Assembly: GCF_032335695.1 (NCBI RefSeq)
Contig: NZ_JACTOJ010000047.1
Coordinates: 1-15,150 of the forward strand
Origin: JACTOJ01 sp032335695
Lineage (GTDB): Bacteria; Bacillota; Clostridia; Clostridiales; Clostridiaceae
DNA length: 15,150 bases
Direction: 5' to 3'
The position numbers were made by a program, and so were the translations under genes. The notes beneath the pieces were generated by a model. The model was given only the letters and a program-made list of their open reading frames with translations, had not been told where the DNA came from and made no database searches. Positions 1 to 6,591 of this stretch are shown piece by piece (within the stretch, counting starts at the first letter, position 1; each line of letters starts with the position of its first letter).

Positions 1-102
1 ATTATATAGGTAAGTATATATTAATTTTATAACTTAATAAAAGATTTTTTTAAATTAAAGACTAATGAAAACATATATATTGTTAAAAATATGCAAAATC
101 TA

Positions 103-130
103 TTGATAAAAATTTCCAAAATAGTAAAAT
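103..130 (+). promoter_or_regulatory. Putative sigma-A promoter of the glycosyltransferase gene
   Basis: TTGATA (103-108) and TAAAAT (125-130) are separated by 16 bp and lie about 37 bp before the gene start. The first 100 bases of the window are very AT-rich and show no gene or other element that I can support. Confidence 0.45.
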
Positions 131-166
131 AAAATTATTACATATTAATAGATAGGAGAGATGTAT

Positions 167-1384
167 ATGTCTAAGATACTTTTTTTGGGCATTCCTGCCC
201 ATGGTCATGTTAATCCTACATTAGGATTGGTTAATGAGCTTATTAAACATGGAGAAGAAATAGTTTATTACTGCGAGGAGGAATTTAAAGAAAAAATTGA
301 GAAAGCTGGAGGGGAATTTAGAAGCTATAACCCAGGCATAAAGATATTCGGAAACAATAATGGAACAGATGCTATGGGTATAGAAGAGATGAGCAAAAGA
401 ATTTTAAGTATGCTTAATAACTGTGAGCCAATGATAGCAGATATTTTAGAAAAAATAAAAGATGAACATTTCGATTGCATAATTTATGCCGCCATGTTTC
501 CCTATGGTGCTATTCTTAACAAAATATTAAAGCTTCCGTCCGTATCTTCCTTTGCTGTATTTGCAACTCCACAGGAAATAATTCCAAAGGAATATAAATT
601 TGTATTAGAAAAGGGATTTTTAGAGGATAGCCCAATAATGAAGAAATACAATGAACTCTCTTGTAGATTGGAAGGAAAATACAATATTAAAATAGGAAAA
701 ATTCAAGATATGATTTATAATAAGGCTGATTTAAATATAGCTTACACATCAAAGTATTTTGTGGCTCATAAAGAATATTACGATGACAGTTTCGTATTTA
801 TAGGCCCACCCATATATGATAGAAATGAAAATTTAGATTTTCCTTTTGAAAGGCTGCAAGGAAAAAATGTTGTATATATTTCCATGGGAACTGTTTTTAA
901 TAAAGATTTAAATCTTTATAATATATTCTTTAATGCATTCAAAAATGAAGATTTTACAGTGGTAATGTCAGCATATAATGTGGATATTTCTAATTTTAAT
1001 ATACCCGAAAATTTTATTGTAAGAAATTATGTGCCTCAGGCTGAAGTATTAAAGTATACTAAGGTAGCTATAACTCACGCGGGAATGAATAGTACAAGTG
1101 ATCTTATATATAATAATATACCTTTTGTAGCAATTCCTATAGGAGCAGATCAGCCTTATATGGCATCCAGGTCAGAGCAACTTGGAGCTTGCATTAAATT
1201 AGAGAGAAAAAGCCTTACTGCAGAAAATTTGAAAGAAGCGGTTAAGGAGGTTTATGCTAACCAATCGTATTTAGAAAATATAAAAAAGATTAAAGAATCC
1301 TTTGATGAGGCAGGAGGATATAAAAAAGCAGTAGAGGAAATTTTTAAGATGAAGAAAATTGGTAAGAGTGAGAAAATTTCTTAA
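167..1384 (+). CDS. Macrolide-family (MGT/YjiC-like) UDP-sugar glycosyltransferase
   Basis: Predicted cytosolic GT-B enzyme that transfers a sugar from a UDP-sugar to a hydroxyl group of a small acceptor such as a macrolide, flavonoid or other hydrophobic compound. The N-terminus reads GIPAHGHVNP, with His12 and His14 where OleD-type enzymes keep their catalytic histidine. The C-terminal donor-binding block is complete: YVPQAEVL, then HAGMNS (His304, Asn308), then a GADQP stretch (Asp328, Gln329). The length, 405 residues, is normal for the family. An in-frame ATG lies 6 bp upstream at 161, but it sits only 2 bp after the AGGAG at 154-158, whereas the ATG at 167 is 8 bp away, so 167 is preferred. 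The gene appears monocistronic. The family assignment is firm. The acceptor is unknown, and macrolide inactivation should not be assumed. Confidence 0.88.
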   Translation: MSKILFLGIPAHGHVNPTLGLVNELIKHGEEIVYYCEEEFKEKIEKAGGEFRSYNPGIKIFGNNNGTDAMGIEEMSKRILSMLNNCEPMIADILEKIKDEHFDCIIYAAMFPYGAILNKILKLPSVSSFAVFATPQEIIPKEYKFVLEKGFLEDSPIMKKYNELSCRLEGKYNIKIGKIQDMIYNKADLNIAYTSKYFVAHKEYYDDSFVFIGPPIYDRNENLDFPFERLQGKNVVYISMGTVFNKDLNLYNIFFNAFKNEDFTVVMSAYNVDISNFNIPENFIVRNYVPQAEVLKYTKVAITHAGMNSTSDLIYNNIPFVAIPIGADQPYMASRSEQLGACIKLERKSLTAENLKEAVKEVYANQSYLENIKKIKESFDEAGGYKKAVEEIFKMKKIGKSEKIS

Positions 1385-1390
1385 TATATT

Positions 1391-1440
1391 ATATTGCATG
1401 CGGTGAGGGTTTATAGAATATGCCATCGCCGCAGCATATT
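1391..1440. terminator. Imperfect GC-rich hairpin between convergent genes
   Basis: GCGGTGA (1400-1406) pairs with TCGCCGC (1426-1432), with one G-U pair, and flanking ATAT segments extend the stem imperfectly. It lies between the end of the glycosyltransferase gene and the end of the minus-strand gene remnant. Its GC content stands out from the surroundings. The T-run is weak, so it is only a probable bidirectional terminator. Confidence 0.4.
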
Positions 1441-1712
1441 TATAACATCAAATCTTCTCGTCCTATTTCTTTAAATGCAGAATTTATTACTTCAGAAAAT
1501 TGATTTAAATTTTTTAAAGTATCAAATACTTTTTCTTTACCATAAACATCTGAATTATTCCCCATAAATCATTTCCAAGGGAATAATTTTTTGAATGTTT
1601 TAATTTTGGATTTGCTTTTCATAAAAAAGTCTACAAATTCTTCTTTTGTGAATCCTCCTCTAGGTCCACCTGCGTTAGTATATCTTTCAAATTCTAATTT
1701 CCACATACTCAT
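1440..1712 (-). pseudogene. Internally deleted, frameshifted paralogue of the adjacent zinc metallopeptidase
   Basis: Reading the minus strand gives three consecutive segments, in three frames, that match the peptidase at 2097-3131. Segment A (1712 to about 1617) contains LEFERYTN...FTKEEFVDFF, matching FEFSRYKG...VSKEEYIDYI near residues 46-59 of that protein. Segment B (about 1615 to 1553), in another frame, reads NPKLKHSKNYSLGNDLWGII, matching IPKLLQFRLYSFGNEIWGII after residue 287. Segment C (1550 to the stop at 1442-1440) reads DVYGKEKVFDTLKN and on to the C-terminus, matching CFGKDKVYETLRN. The A/B junction removes about 225 residues, including the zinc-binding HEXXH. Between B and C a single base is missing in a His codon at 1551-1552. 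The ATG at 1712 has no convincing ribosome binding site. This is a gene wreck, not a small functional gene. Confidence 0.8.
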
Positions 1713-1795
1713 CCACTATTTTAAAATTTTATTGTTAAAACATCAAAAGGTTATCATACGAAAAAGTAAATTATTTAATGTTTTGCCATAAAATA

Positions 1796-1824
1796 TTGAA
1801 AAATTAATAGAGGATATGTAAAAT
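1796..1824 (+). promoter_or_regulatory. Putative sigma-A promoter for the truncated gene and metallopeptidase
   Basis: TTGAAA (1796-1801) and TAAAAT (1819-1824) are 17 bp apart, each with five of six consensus bases. A strong GGAGGAGG ribosome binding site follows at about 1850-1857. It probably drives 1864-3131 as one transcript. Confidence 0.55.
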
Positions 1825-1863
1825 AATTAATATATTGATATTTTATGCTGGAGGAGGAAATTG

Positions 1864-2076
1864 ATGAAATATTATCATGGCAGTCAAACTGCTAATATAA
1901 AACTTATAACTCCAAATGTGTCCAATCATAGTAAAGCATTTGTATATATTACTACAGATCCGGTTGTAGCTGCATTCTATATGGTTAAAGCCAATTTTTA
2001 TACCTATGGATTTAAGAAAGGAAGCAGCATACCTGTGTATACCGAATATTATAAGAATGCATTAAAAATTTTCTGA
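1864..2076 (+). pseudogene. Truncated small gene of unknown function (70 codons)
   Basis: The frame opens after an excellent ribosome binding site (GGAGGAGG, about 1850-1857). The ATG at 1864 is preferred over the TTG at 1861. The product starts MKYYHGS and contains VYITTDPVVAAFY and PVYTEYYKNAL. From memory this is the start of a small Firmicutes family of about 130-150 residues. HGS followed by a YITT segment resembles ADP-ribosyltransferase-fold proteins, but this is only a suggestion. The frame stops abruptly at 2074-2076 (TGA). In another frame, positions 2069-2107 encode FSEEWREAANEL and a stop, which looks like the ancestral C-terminal end. I infer that an internal deletion with a frameshift removed the second half. 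The first 70 codons are intact and could still be translated. It is followed at once by the metallopeptidase, whose start overlaps the C-terminal scrap by 11 bp. Confidence 0.6.
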
Positions 2077-2096
2077 AGAATGGAGAGAAGCTGCAA

Positions 2097-3131
2097 ATGA
2101 GTTATAGAATACGTTATTCAACAATAATACCCATGCTGAAACTTTTAAAGAAACTAAAGGAAAAAGGAATAGATAGATCCGAAATTGAAGAAATATTATC
2201 TCATGAGGATTATGAGTTCGAATTTTCCAGATATAAAGGCAGAGTTTCAAAGGAAGAGTACATAGATTACATTTTAAATCTGCCAAGTATAAGCGATAAA
2301 GCTTTAGAAAATGAAGATTTAAGAGTTCATCATGATTTTTACCTAAGATTTTTAGAAAAGCCTGATAGGTATATTAATGAGGCTGATAAATGGATAAGCA
2401 TATTAACTACTGATTTGTTTGATAGACAAATTGAGGAAGCTTTAAAAGGACTTCCAGAAGATGTGGAGCTTCCCAATTTAAATTTTATTTTTACGGCAGG
2501 TATAGGACGGAGCGGAGGATATGTACATAAAAATGGAATGCACTTTGACATTCTTCAGCTTATGATTAACAATCAGTCTATGGAGGAATTTGGTACTGTA
2601 ATTTCTCATGAAGTGCATCATCAAGGTATGGAAACCATTCACAATAAATTAGATTTGAATAATTTACCGCTGGAACAGATTTTTTTTGTGTACTTTTCAG
2701 GTGAGGGACTTGCAGTTAAGTACTGCAATAATGCAGAAGGTGTAATGTCGAAGGCTATTCATGCTGGAGCTAAAAATATAGGTATGGATAAATTTACTTG
2801 GAAATATCTTAATGATGATTTTTATAATACAATGGAACATTTTAGAAAAACATTAAACCAAATAAGGAATAATGATATAAAAACTTTAGAAGAATTAGAA
2901 CAGGATTTTTACGATTATTGGATGAATCCATATATTGAGGGACAAAGTAAAAATGAAATACCAAAACTTCTTCAGTTTAGACTATACAGCTTTGGGAATG
3001 AAATCTGGGGAATAATTCATGATTGCTTTGGAAAAGACAAGGTTTATGAGACTCTAAGAAACCCAGAAAACTTTAGAGCTGTATTTAACGAAGCCTTAGA
3101 AAAGATTGGACATGCAGAATATAAGATTTAG
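2097..3131 (+). CDS. Putative HEXXH zinc metallopeptidase (DUF5700-like)
   Basis: Probable zinc-dependent peptidase of 344 residues with no signal peptide, so it likely acts in the cytosol; substrate unknown. The motif SHEVHHQG places His171, Glu172 and His175 as an HEXXH zinc site, and GEGLA 28 residues later offers Glu203 as a gluzincin-type third ligand. A glycine-rich stretch (GIGRSGGYVHKNG) precedes the site, and the ends are mostly charged helix. Translation starts at the ATG at 2097 behind GGAGAG (2082-2087); the frame is open upstream to 2055 but has no better start. It follows the truncated gene on the same transcript and is the intact relative of the minus-strand wreck at 1440-1712, so this family was duplicated locally. 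The metal site is clear. The family name is from memory, and proteolysis is inferred. Confidence 0.7.
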   Translation: MSYRIRYSTIIPMLKLLKKLKEKGIDRSEIEEILSHEDYEFEFSRYKGRVSKEEYIDYILNLPSISDKALENEDLRVHHDFYLRFLEKPDRYINEADKWISILTTDLFDRQIEEALKGLPEDVELPNLNFIFTAGIGRSGGYVHKNGMHFDILQLMINNQSMEEFGTVISHEVHHQGMETIHNKLDLNNLPLEQIFFVYFSGEGLAVKYCNNAEGVMSKAIHAGAKNIGMDKFTWKYLNDDFYNTMEHFRKTLNQIRNNDIKTLEELEQDFYDYWMNPYIEGQSKNEIPKLLQFRLYSFGNEIWGIIHDCFGKDKVYETLRNPENFRAVFNEALEKIGHAEYKI

Positions 3132-3195
3132 GACACCTGATTATAAAACATAGCTTACCACACTAAAACAGAACAAAATATAAAGGGGAACAGGC

Positions 3196-3864
3196 ATGGA
3201 TAATAATTATATTAAAAATTTAGCTTATTCTTTAGGTGCGGATGTATGCGGTATTGCTTCCATTGACAGATTTTATGATGCACCTAAAGGCTTTTCACCT
3301 ATAGACATATATGGCGAAGCAAAAGCTGTCGTAGTTTACGGCAAGCATTTTTCTAAAGAGATGTATGAAACTAACACCAATGCACCGTATACTTTTATTA
3401 AAAATAAGTTAGTGCAGGATTTAGATAATATAAGCATTGAACTTAGCTTTAGAATATCTGCGCAGGGGTATGGGGCTATACCAATACCAGGGGACGAGCC
3501 TTATGATTATTGGGATGAGGAAAATAAAATTGGCAGAGGAATATTATCTTTAAAACATGCAGCACAGGCTGCTGGTATCGGTTTTATGGGAAGAAATACT
3601 TTGCTCATAAATGAAAAATACGGCAATAGATTGTACTTAGCTGCATTAGTTACAAATGCAGAACTTCAGGCAGACGAGTTATTAAATAAAACTTGTCCTA
3701 AAGAATGTGATAAATGTGTAAAAGCTTGTCCGCAGTATGCATTAGATGGAATTAGCATAAATCAAAAAAAATGTAGAGAAAAATGCATTTCAACTACTCC
3801 AGGAGGCGGCTTCGTATATGGTTGTAACATCTGTAGAAAGATATGTCCATTTTCTAGAGTCTAA
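3196..3864 (+). CDS. Short QueG-like 4Fe-4S cluster protein (epoxyqueuosine reductase-related)
   Basis: Cytosolic iron-sulfur protein of 222 residues. The C-terminus carries two cluster motifs. The first is Cys167-x3-Cys171-x2-Cys174-x3-Cys178-Pro. The second has Cys193 and Cys197 followed by Cys210-x2-Cys213-x3-Cys217-Pro, enough ligands for two [4Fe-4S] clusters. The N-terminal part (GADVCGIASIDRF, AVVVYGKHF, and GRNTLLIN near residue 135) matches the conserved parts of the QueG family, whose full members reduce epoxyqueuosine to queuosine in tRNA using cobalamin. At 222 residues it lacks the C-terminal extension of true QueG (about 380 residues), so it is more likely a paralogue with another reductive role than the tRNA enzyme. 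A GGGG ribosome binding site lies about 10 bp before the ATG. It may be transcribed with the peptidase 64 bp upstream; no terminator is visible between them. Confidence 0.75.
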   Translation: MDNNYIKNLAYSLGADVCGIASIDRFYDAPKGFSPIDIYGEAKAVVVYGKHFSKEMYETNTNAPYTFIKNKLVQDLDNISIELSFRISAQGYGAIPIPGDEPYDYWDEENKIGRGILSLKHAAQAAGIGFMGRNTLLINEKYGNRLYLAALVTNAELQADELLNKTCPKECDKCVKACPQYALDGISINQKKCREKCISTTPGGGFVYGCNICRKICPFSRV

Positions 3865-3932
3865 TATCAGGCTGTACCTTAAAATATTTATATTTATTTT
3901 AATAAGCTTATATATGTTCTATAAAAATTTAC

Positions 3933-3941
3933 TGATATAAT
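3933..3941 (+). promoter_or_regulatory. Extended -10 promoter of the phosphotransferase gene
   Basis: TGATATAAT is a perfect TATAAT (3936-3941) with the extended TGn upstream. No good -35 is visible, which is usual for extended -10 promoters. It lies 40 bp before the preferred start codon. The rest of this 117-bp gap is AT-rich and otherwise empty. Confidence 0.5.
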
Positions 3942-3981
3942 GAATTTTAAATAATGAATTAATATTTTTATGAGGTGCTAT

Positions 3982-4953
3982 ATGAGCGTAACTAAATCAA
4001 GATTAAATAAAATTGAAATATCGGATATGGTAAGATTAGCCTTTGGAGAAGCTGCAAGCATAAAAAAGCTGGAAGAATTAAAGGACGGCTTTTTTAATAC
4101 TGCCTATATGATAGAACTTTCAGATGGAAGAAAGACAGTTCTGAAAGTTTCCCCTGCTAAAGAGATAAAGGTATTAAGATACGAGAAAAATATAATGAAT
4201 ACAGAAGTTACAGTTATGAATAAACTTAAAGAAGATAATATTCAGGTGCCTAAAATTTATTATTATGGCAAATATAAAACTTTTTTGGAGTTTTTCTTTA
4301 TGGAATTTATTGAAGGTACGCCTTTAAATAAGCTTAGCAGTGAAATGACTGAGGAACAGCTCAATAAAGTGTACAAACAGCTTGGAGAAATTGTATACAA
4401 ATTTCATAATATTGAGGGGAAGTATTTCGGATATATATCCCAACCAGAAAAAAGATTTGATACTTGGAAAGAAGCCTTTTTATTTATGGTAAAAGAATTG
4501 CTTGAAGACGCAGCAGATGAGGAGGTTAAACTTCCGTACTCCTACAATGATATTTACAATATGATTTATGAAAAAAGTTATGTTTTAGATGAAGTAAAGC
4601 AGTCTTCTATTTTACATAAGGATTTATGGGAAGGAAACATTTTTATAGAAGAACAAACTAACAATATAACTGGTATTATAGATTGGGAGCGAGCTATATA
4701 CGGGGATTCTATTATGGATCTGGTATGCGGATTTTTGTTGGATAAACCTAGTTTTATAGATAAATATTTTGGAAATAAGTTATTAACCTATGAAGAAAAA
4801 ATAAGAGTTATTTTATACAATATATATTTATTTCTTATTATGGTTATTGAATGCACGTATAGGAAGGTTCCTGAAAGTGAGTTCGCATTGGAAATGCTAA
4901 AAAAGTCTTGTAAGGAGCTTTTAAGCTTAGATTCTGCTTTAAATCAGTGTTGA
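3982..4953 (+). CDS. APH/choline-kinase-family phosphotransferase
   Basis: Predicted cytosolic ATP-dependent small-molecule kinase of 323 residues with a protein-kinase-like fold. Visible landmarks are the ATP-binding lysine in TVLKVSP (Lys55), the catalytic loop HKDLWEGN (His212, Asp214, Asn219), and IIDWERA (Asp234, Glu236) in place of DFG. All catalytic residues are present. An ATG at 3970 is in frame but has no ribosome binding site; the ATG at 3982 has GAGGTG at 3972-3977, so 3982 is used. The family (PF01636) includes aminoglycoside, homoserine, choline and macrolide kinases. The sequence alone does not tell which substrate is used, and many clostridial members are not resistance proteins. 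It appears to be transcribed alone. Confidence 0.8.
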   Translation: MSVTKSRLNKIEISDMVRLAFGEAASIKKLEELKDGFFNTAYMIELSDGRKTVLKVSPAKEIKVLRYEKNIMNTEVTVMNKLKEDNIQVPKIYYYGKYKTFLEFFFMEFIEGTPLNKLSSEMTEEQLNKVYKQLGEIVYKFHNIEGKYFGYISQPEKRFDTWKEAFLFMVKELLEDAADEEVKLPYSYNDIYNMIYEKSYVLDEVKQSSILHKDLWEGNIFIEEQTNNITGIIDWERAIYGDSIMDLVCGFLLDKPSFIDKYFGNKLLTYEEKIRVILYNIYLFLIMVIECTYRKVPESEFALEMLKKSCKELLSLDSALNQC

Positions 4954-4960
4954 TTTTTAA

Positions 4961-5011
4961 CAATGCTTTAAAACATAGCCAATTATTATTTTGAATATAT
5001 TTAAAGCATTG
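4961..5011 (+). repeat. Stem-loop after the phosphotransferase gene, terminator-like
   Basis: A perfect 12-bp inverted repeat (4961-4972 with 5000-5011, core CAATGCTTTAA) with a 27-base loop starts 8 bp after the stop codon. It has no T-run on the plus side, so it is not a canonical intrinsic terminator. It may stabilise the 3' end of the mRNA. Confidence 0.45.
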
Positions 5012-5023
5012 AGCTAATACTAG

Positions 5024-5041
5024 CAGTAATAAATTTTACTG
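5024..5041. promoter_or_regulatory. Palindrome just before the flavoprotein ribosome binding site
   Basis: CAGTAA and TTACTG form a perfect 6-bp inverted repeat with a 6-bp spacer, directly touching the GGGGTG ribosome binding site (5042-5047). It could be an operator or a small hairpin affecting translation. No known consensus is matched. Confidence 0.3.
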
Positions 5042-5053
5042 TGGGGTGATATT

Positions 5054-6493
5054 ATGCAATCTGTATGGAGCGATAGCTGTAGTTTTAGAAGAAGAGATTC
5101 TTTAAATTCTGATATTGATGTTGAAGCCGTGGTAATAGGAGCGGGTATGGCTGGACTATTAACTGCATATATGCTGAAAAATAAAGGTGTTGAGCCTATT
5201 GTCATTGATGCCAAAAGTATTGCCAGCGGAGTAACACAAAATACCACTGCAAAGATAACTTCACAGCATTACTTAATTTATGATAAGCTTATAAAAAATT
5301 TTGGTAAGAGCAGTGCTTTTCAATATGCTATGGCTAATGAAACAGCAATAAGAAAATATGAAGAAATAGTAAATAAAGAAAATATAGACTGTGATTTTGA
5401 GGTGGTTCCAGCATACATATATTCTTTAGACGAAAGCGGAAAGAGCAAATTAAAAAATGAGTGGGAGGCAGCCAAGGAGCTTGGAATTGACGCTGAACTT
5501 ACAGATTCTTTAAATTTACCTTTGGACATAAAATGCGCATTAAAATATAATAATCAAGCTCAATTTAATCCGTTAAAATTTTTGCAAGCCATTTCGGAAA
5601 AGCTAACTATATATGAAAATACAAGAGCTTTGGATGTAAAGGAAAATTTAGTGATAACTGAAAGAGGAAAAATTACAGCTAGACATGTAGTGGTAGCTAC
5701 TCACTATCCTATAATAAACGTTCCAGGATATTATTTTGCAAGAATGCATCAATCCAGATCCTATGCATTAGCGCTTGAAAATGCTCAAAAGGTTGATGGA
5801 ATGAGTATAGATGTGGCTGAAGGAGGGTATTCCTTCAGAAATTATAAGAATTTGCTTATATTTGGAGGTGCTTCTCATAGAACAGGAGAAAATCAGCAAG
5901 GGGGGAAATATGATGAATTAAGGGAAGCCTCCCAAAAATTATTTCCTGATTCTGTGGAAAAGTATCATTGGTCTGCTCAGGATTGTGTACCCTTAGATGA
6001 AGTGCCTTACATAGGAAGATATTCAGCTCAGACAGAAAATATGTATGTAGCCACTGGTTTTAATAAATGGGGAATGACTGGCTCTATGGTTTCCGCAATG
6101 ATAATAAGCGATATGATAATAAATAGAGAAAATAAGTTCAGTGAGGTTTTTACTCCACAAAGATTTGAGGTTACAAGCTCCATTACAAATTTTATGCATG
6201 ATACTGCTGAAGTGGCTAAAAACTTTTTGGCTCAGAAATTTGAGCTACCTAAGGAGTACATAGAAAAAATTAAGAGAGGACATGGTGGAATAGTTGCTGT
6301 AAATGGAGATCAAGCAGGAGTGTACAAAGATGAAAGCGGAAGAACCTTCATAGTTTCAACTAAATGTCCTCACTTAGGCTGCCAGCTCCAATGGAATGCG
6401 GATGAACTTACCTGGGATTGCCCTTGCCATGGATCAAGGTTTGATTATCATGGAAAATGGATAGGTAGTCCTTCTATAAAAGATATACAGTAG
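5054..6493 (+). CDS. FAD-dependent oxidoreductase with C-terminal Rieske [2Fe-2S] domain (YhfW-like)
   Basis: Two-domain redox protein of 479 residues. Residues 25-50 form the FAD-binding Rossmann motif (VVIGAGMAGLLTAYML, Gly29-Gly34, with an acidic IDA end), followed by a DAO-type (DadA-like) body up to about 400. The Rieske domain covers about 405-479: Cys438-Pro-His440-Leu-Gly-Cys443 and Cys456-Pro-Cys458-His459-Gly-Ser. By analogy with structures of the family, Cys438, His440, Cys456 and His459 bind the cluster, and Cys443 and Cys458 form a disulfide. There is no signal peptide, so it is cytosolic, in contrast to most respiratory Rieske proteins. The likely role is oxidation of an amine or another small substrate with electron transfer through the cluster; the substrate is unknown. 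The ATG follows GGGGTG at 5042-5047. The protein ends soon after the Rieske fold, slightly shorter than B. subtilis YhfW as I recall it. Confidence 0.85.
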   Translation: MQSVWSDSCSFRRRDSLNSDIDVEAVVIGAGMAGLLTAYMLKNKGVEPIVIDAKSIASGVTQNTTAKITSQHYLIYDKLIKNFGKSSAFQYAMANETAIRKYEEIVNKENIDCDFEVVPAYIYSLDESGKSKLKNEWEAAKELGIDAELTDSLNLPLDIKCALKYNNQAQFNPLKFLQAISEKLTIYENTRALDVKENLVITERGKITARHVVVATHYPIINVPGYYFARMHQSRSYALALENAQKVDGMSIDVAEGGYSFRNYKNLLIFGGASHRTGENQQGGKYDELREASQKLFPDSVEKYHWSAQDCVPLDEVPYIGRYSAQTENMYVATGFNKWGMTGSMVSAMIISDMIINRENKFSEVFTPQRFEVTSSITNFMHDTAEVAKNFLAQKFELPKEYIEKIKRGHGGIVAVNGDQAGVYKDESGRTFIVSTKCPHLGCQLQWNADELTWDCPCHGSRFDYHGKWIGSPSIKDIQ

Positions 6494-6516
6494 AAATAAA
6501 TAATCTTATAGCATAT

Positions 6517-6569
6517 AAAAATGTCACAAAATATAGTAGATAATAATCTGATTATTTTGTGACATTTTT
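6517..6569. terminator. Bidirectional intrinsic terminator
   Basis: A perfect 17-bp stem (6517-6533 with 6553-6569) has a 19-base loop, with an A-run on the left and a T-run on the right, so it works on both strands. It separates the convergent flavoprotein and desaturase genes. Confidence 0.85.
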
Positions 6570-6591
6570 AAATTATAATGTGTACTGGATG

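Noticed and set aside
1591..1791. A 66-codon plus-strand open frame in the gap after the glycosyltransferase
   Set aside because: It has no ribosome binding site and lies antisense to the peptidase gene wreck, whose minus-strand translation clearly matches a real protein.
3876..3903. TTAAAATA/TATTTTAA inverted repeat after the QueG-like gene
   Set aside because: It consists only of A and T, with 8-bp arms; in this base composition it is expected by chance and lacks a GC stem for a terminator.
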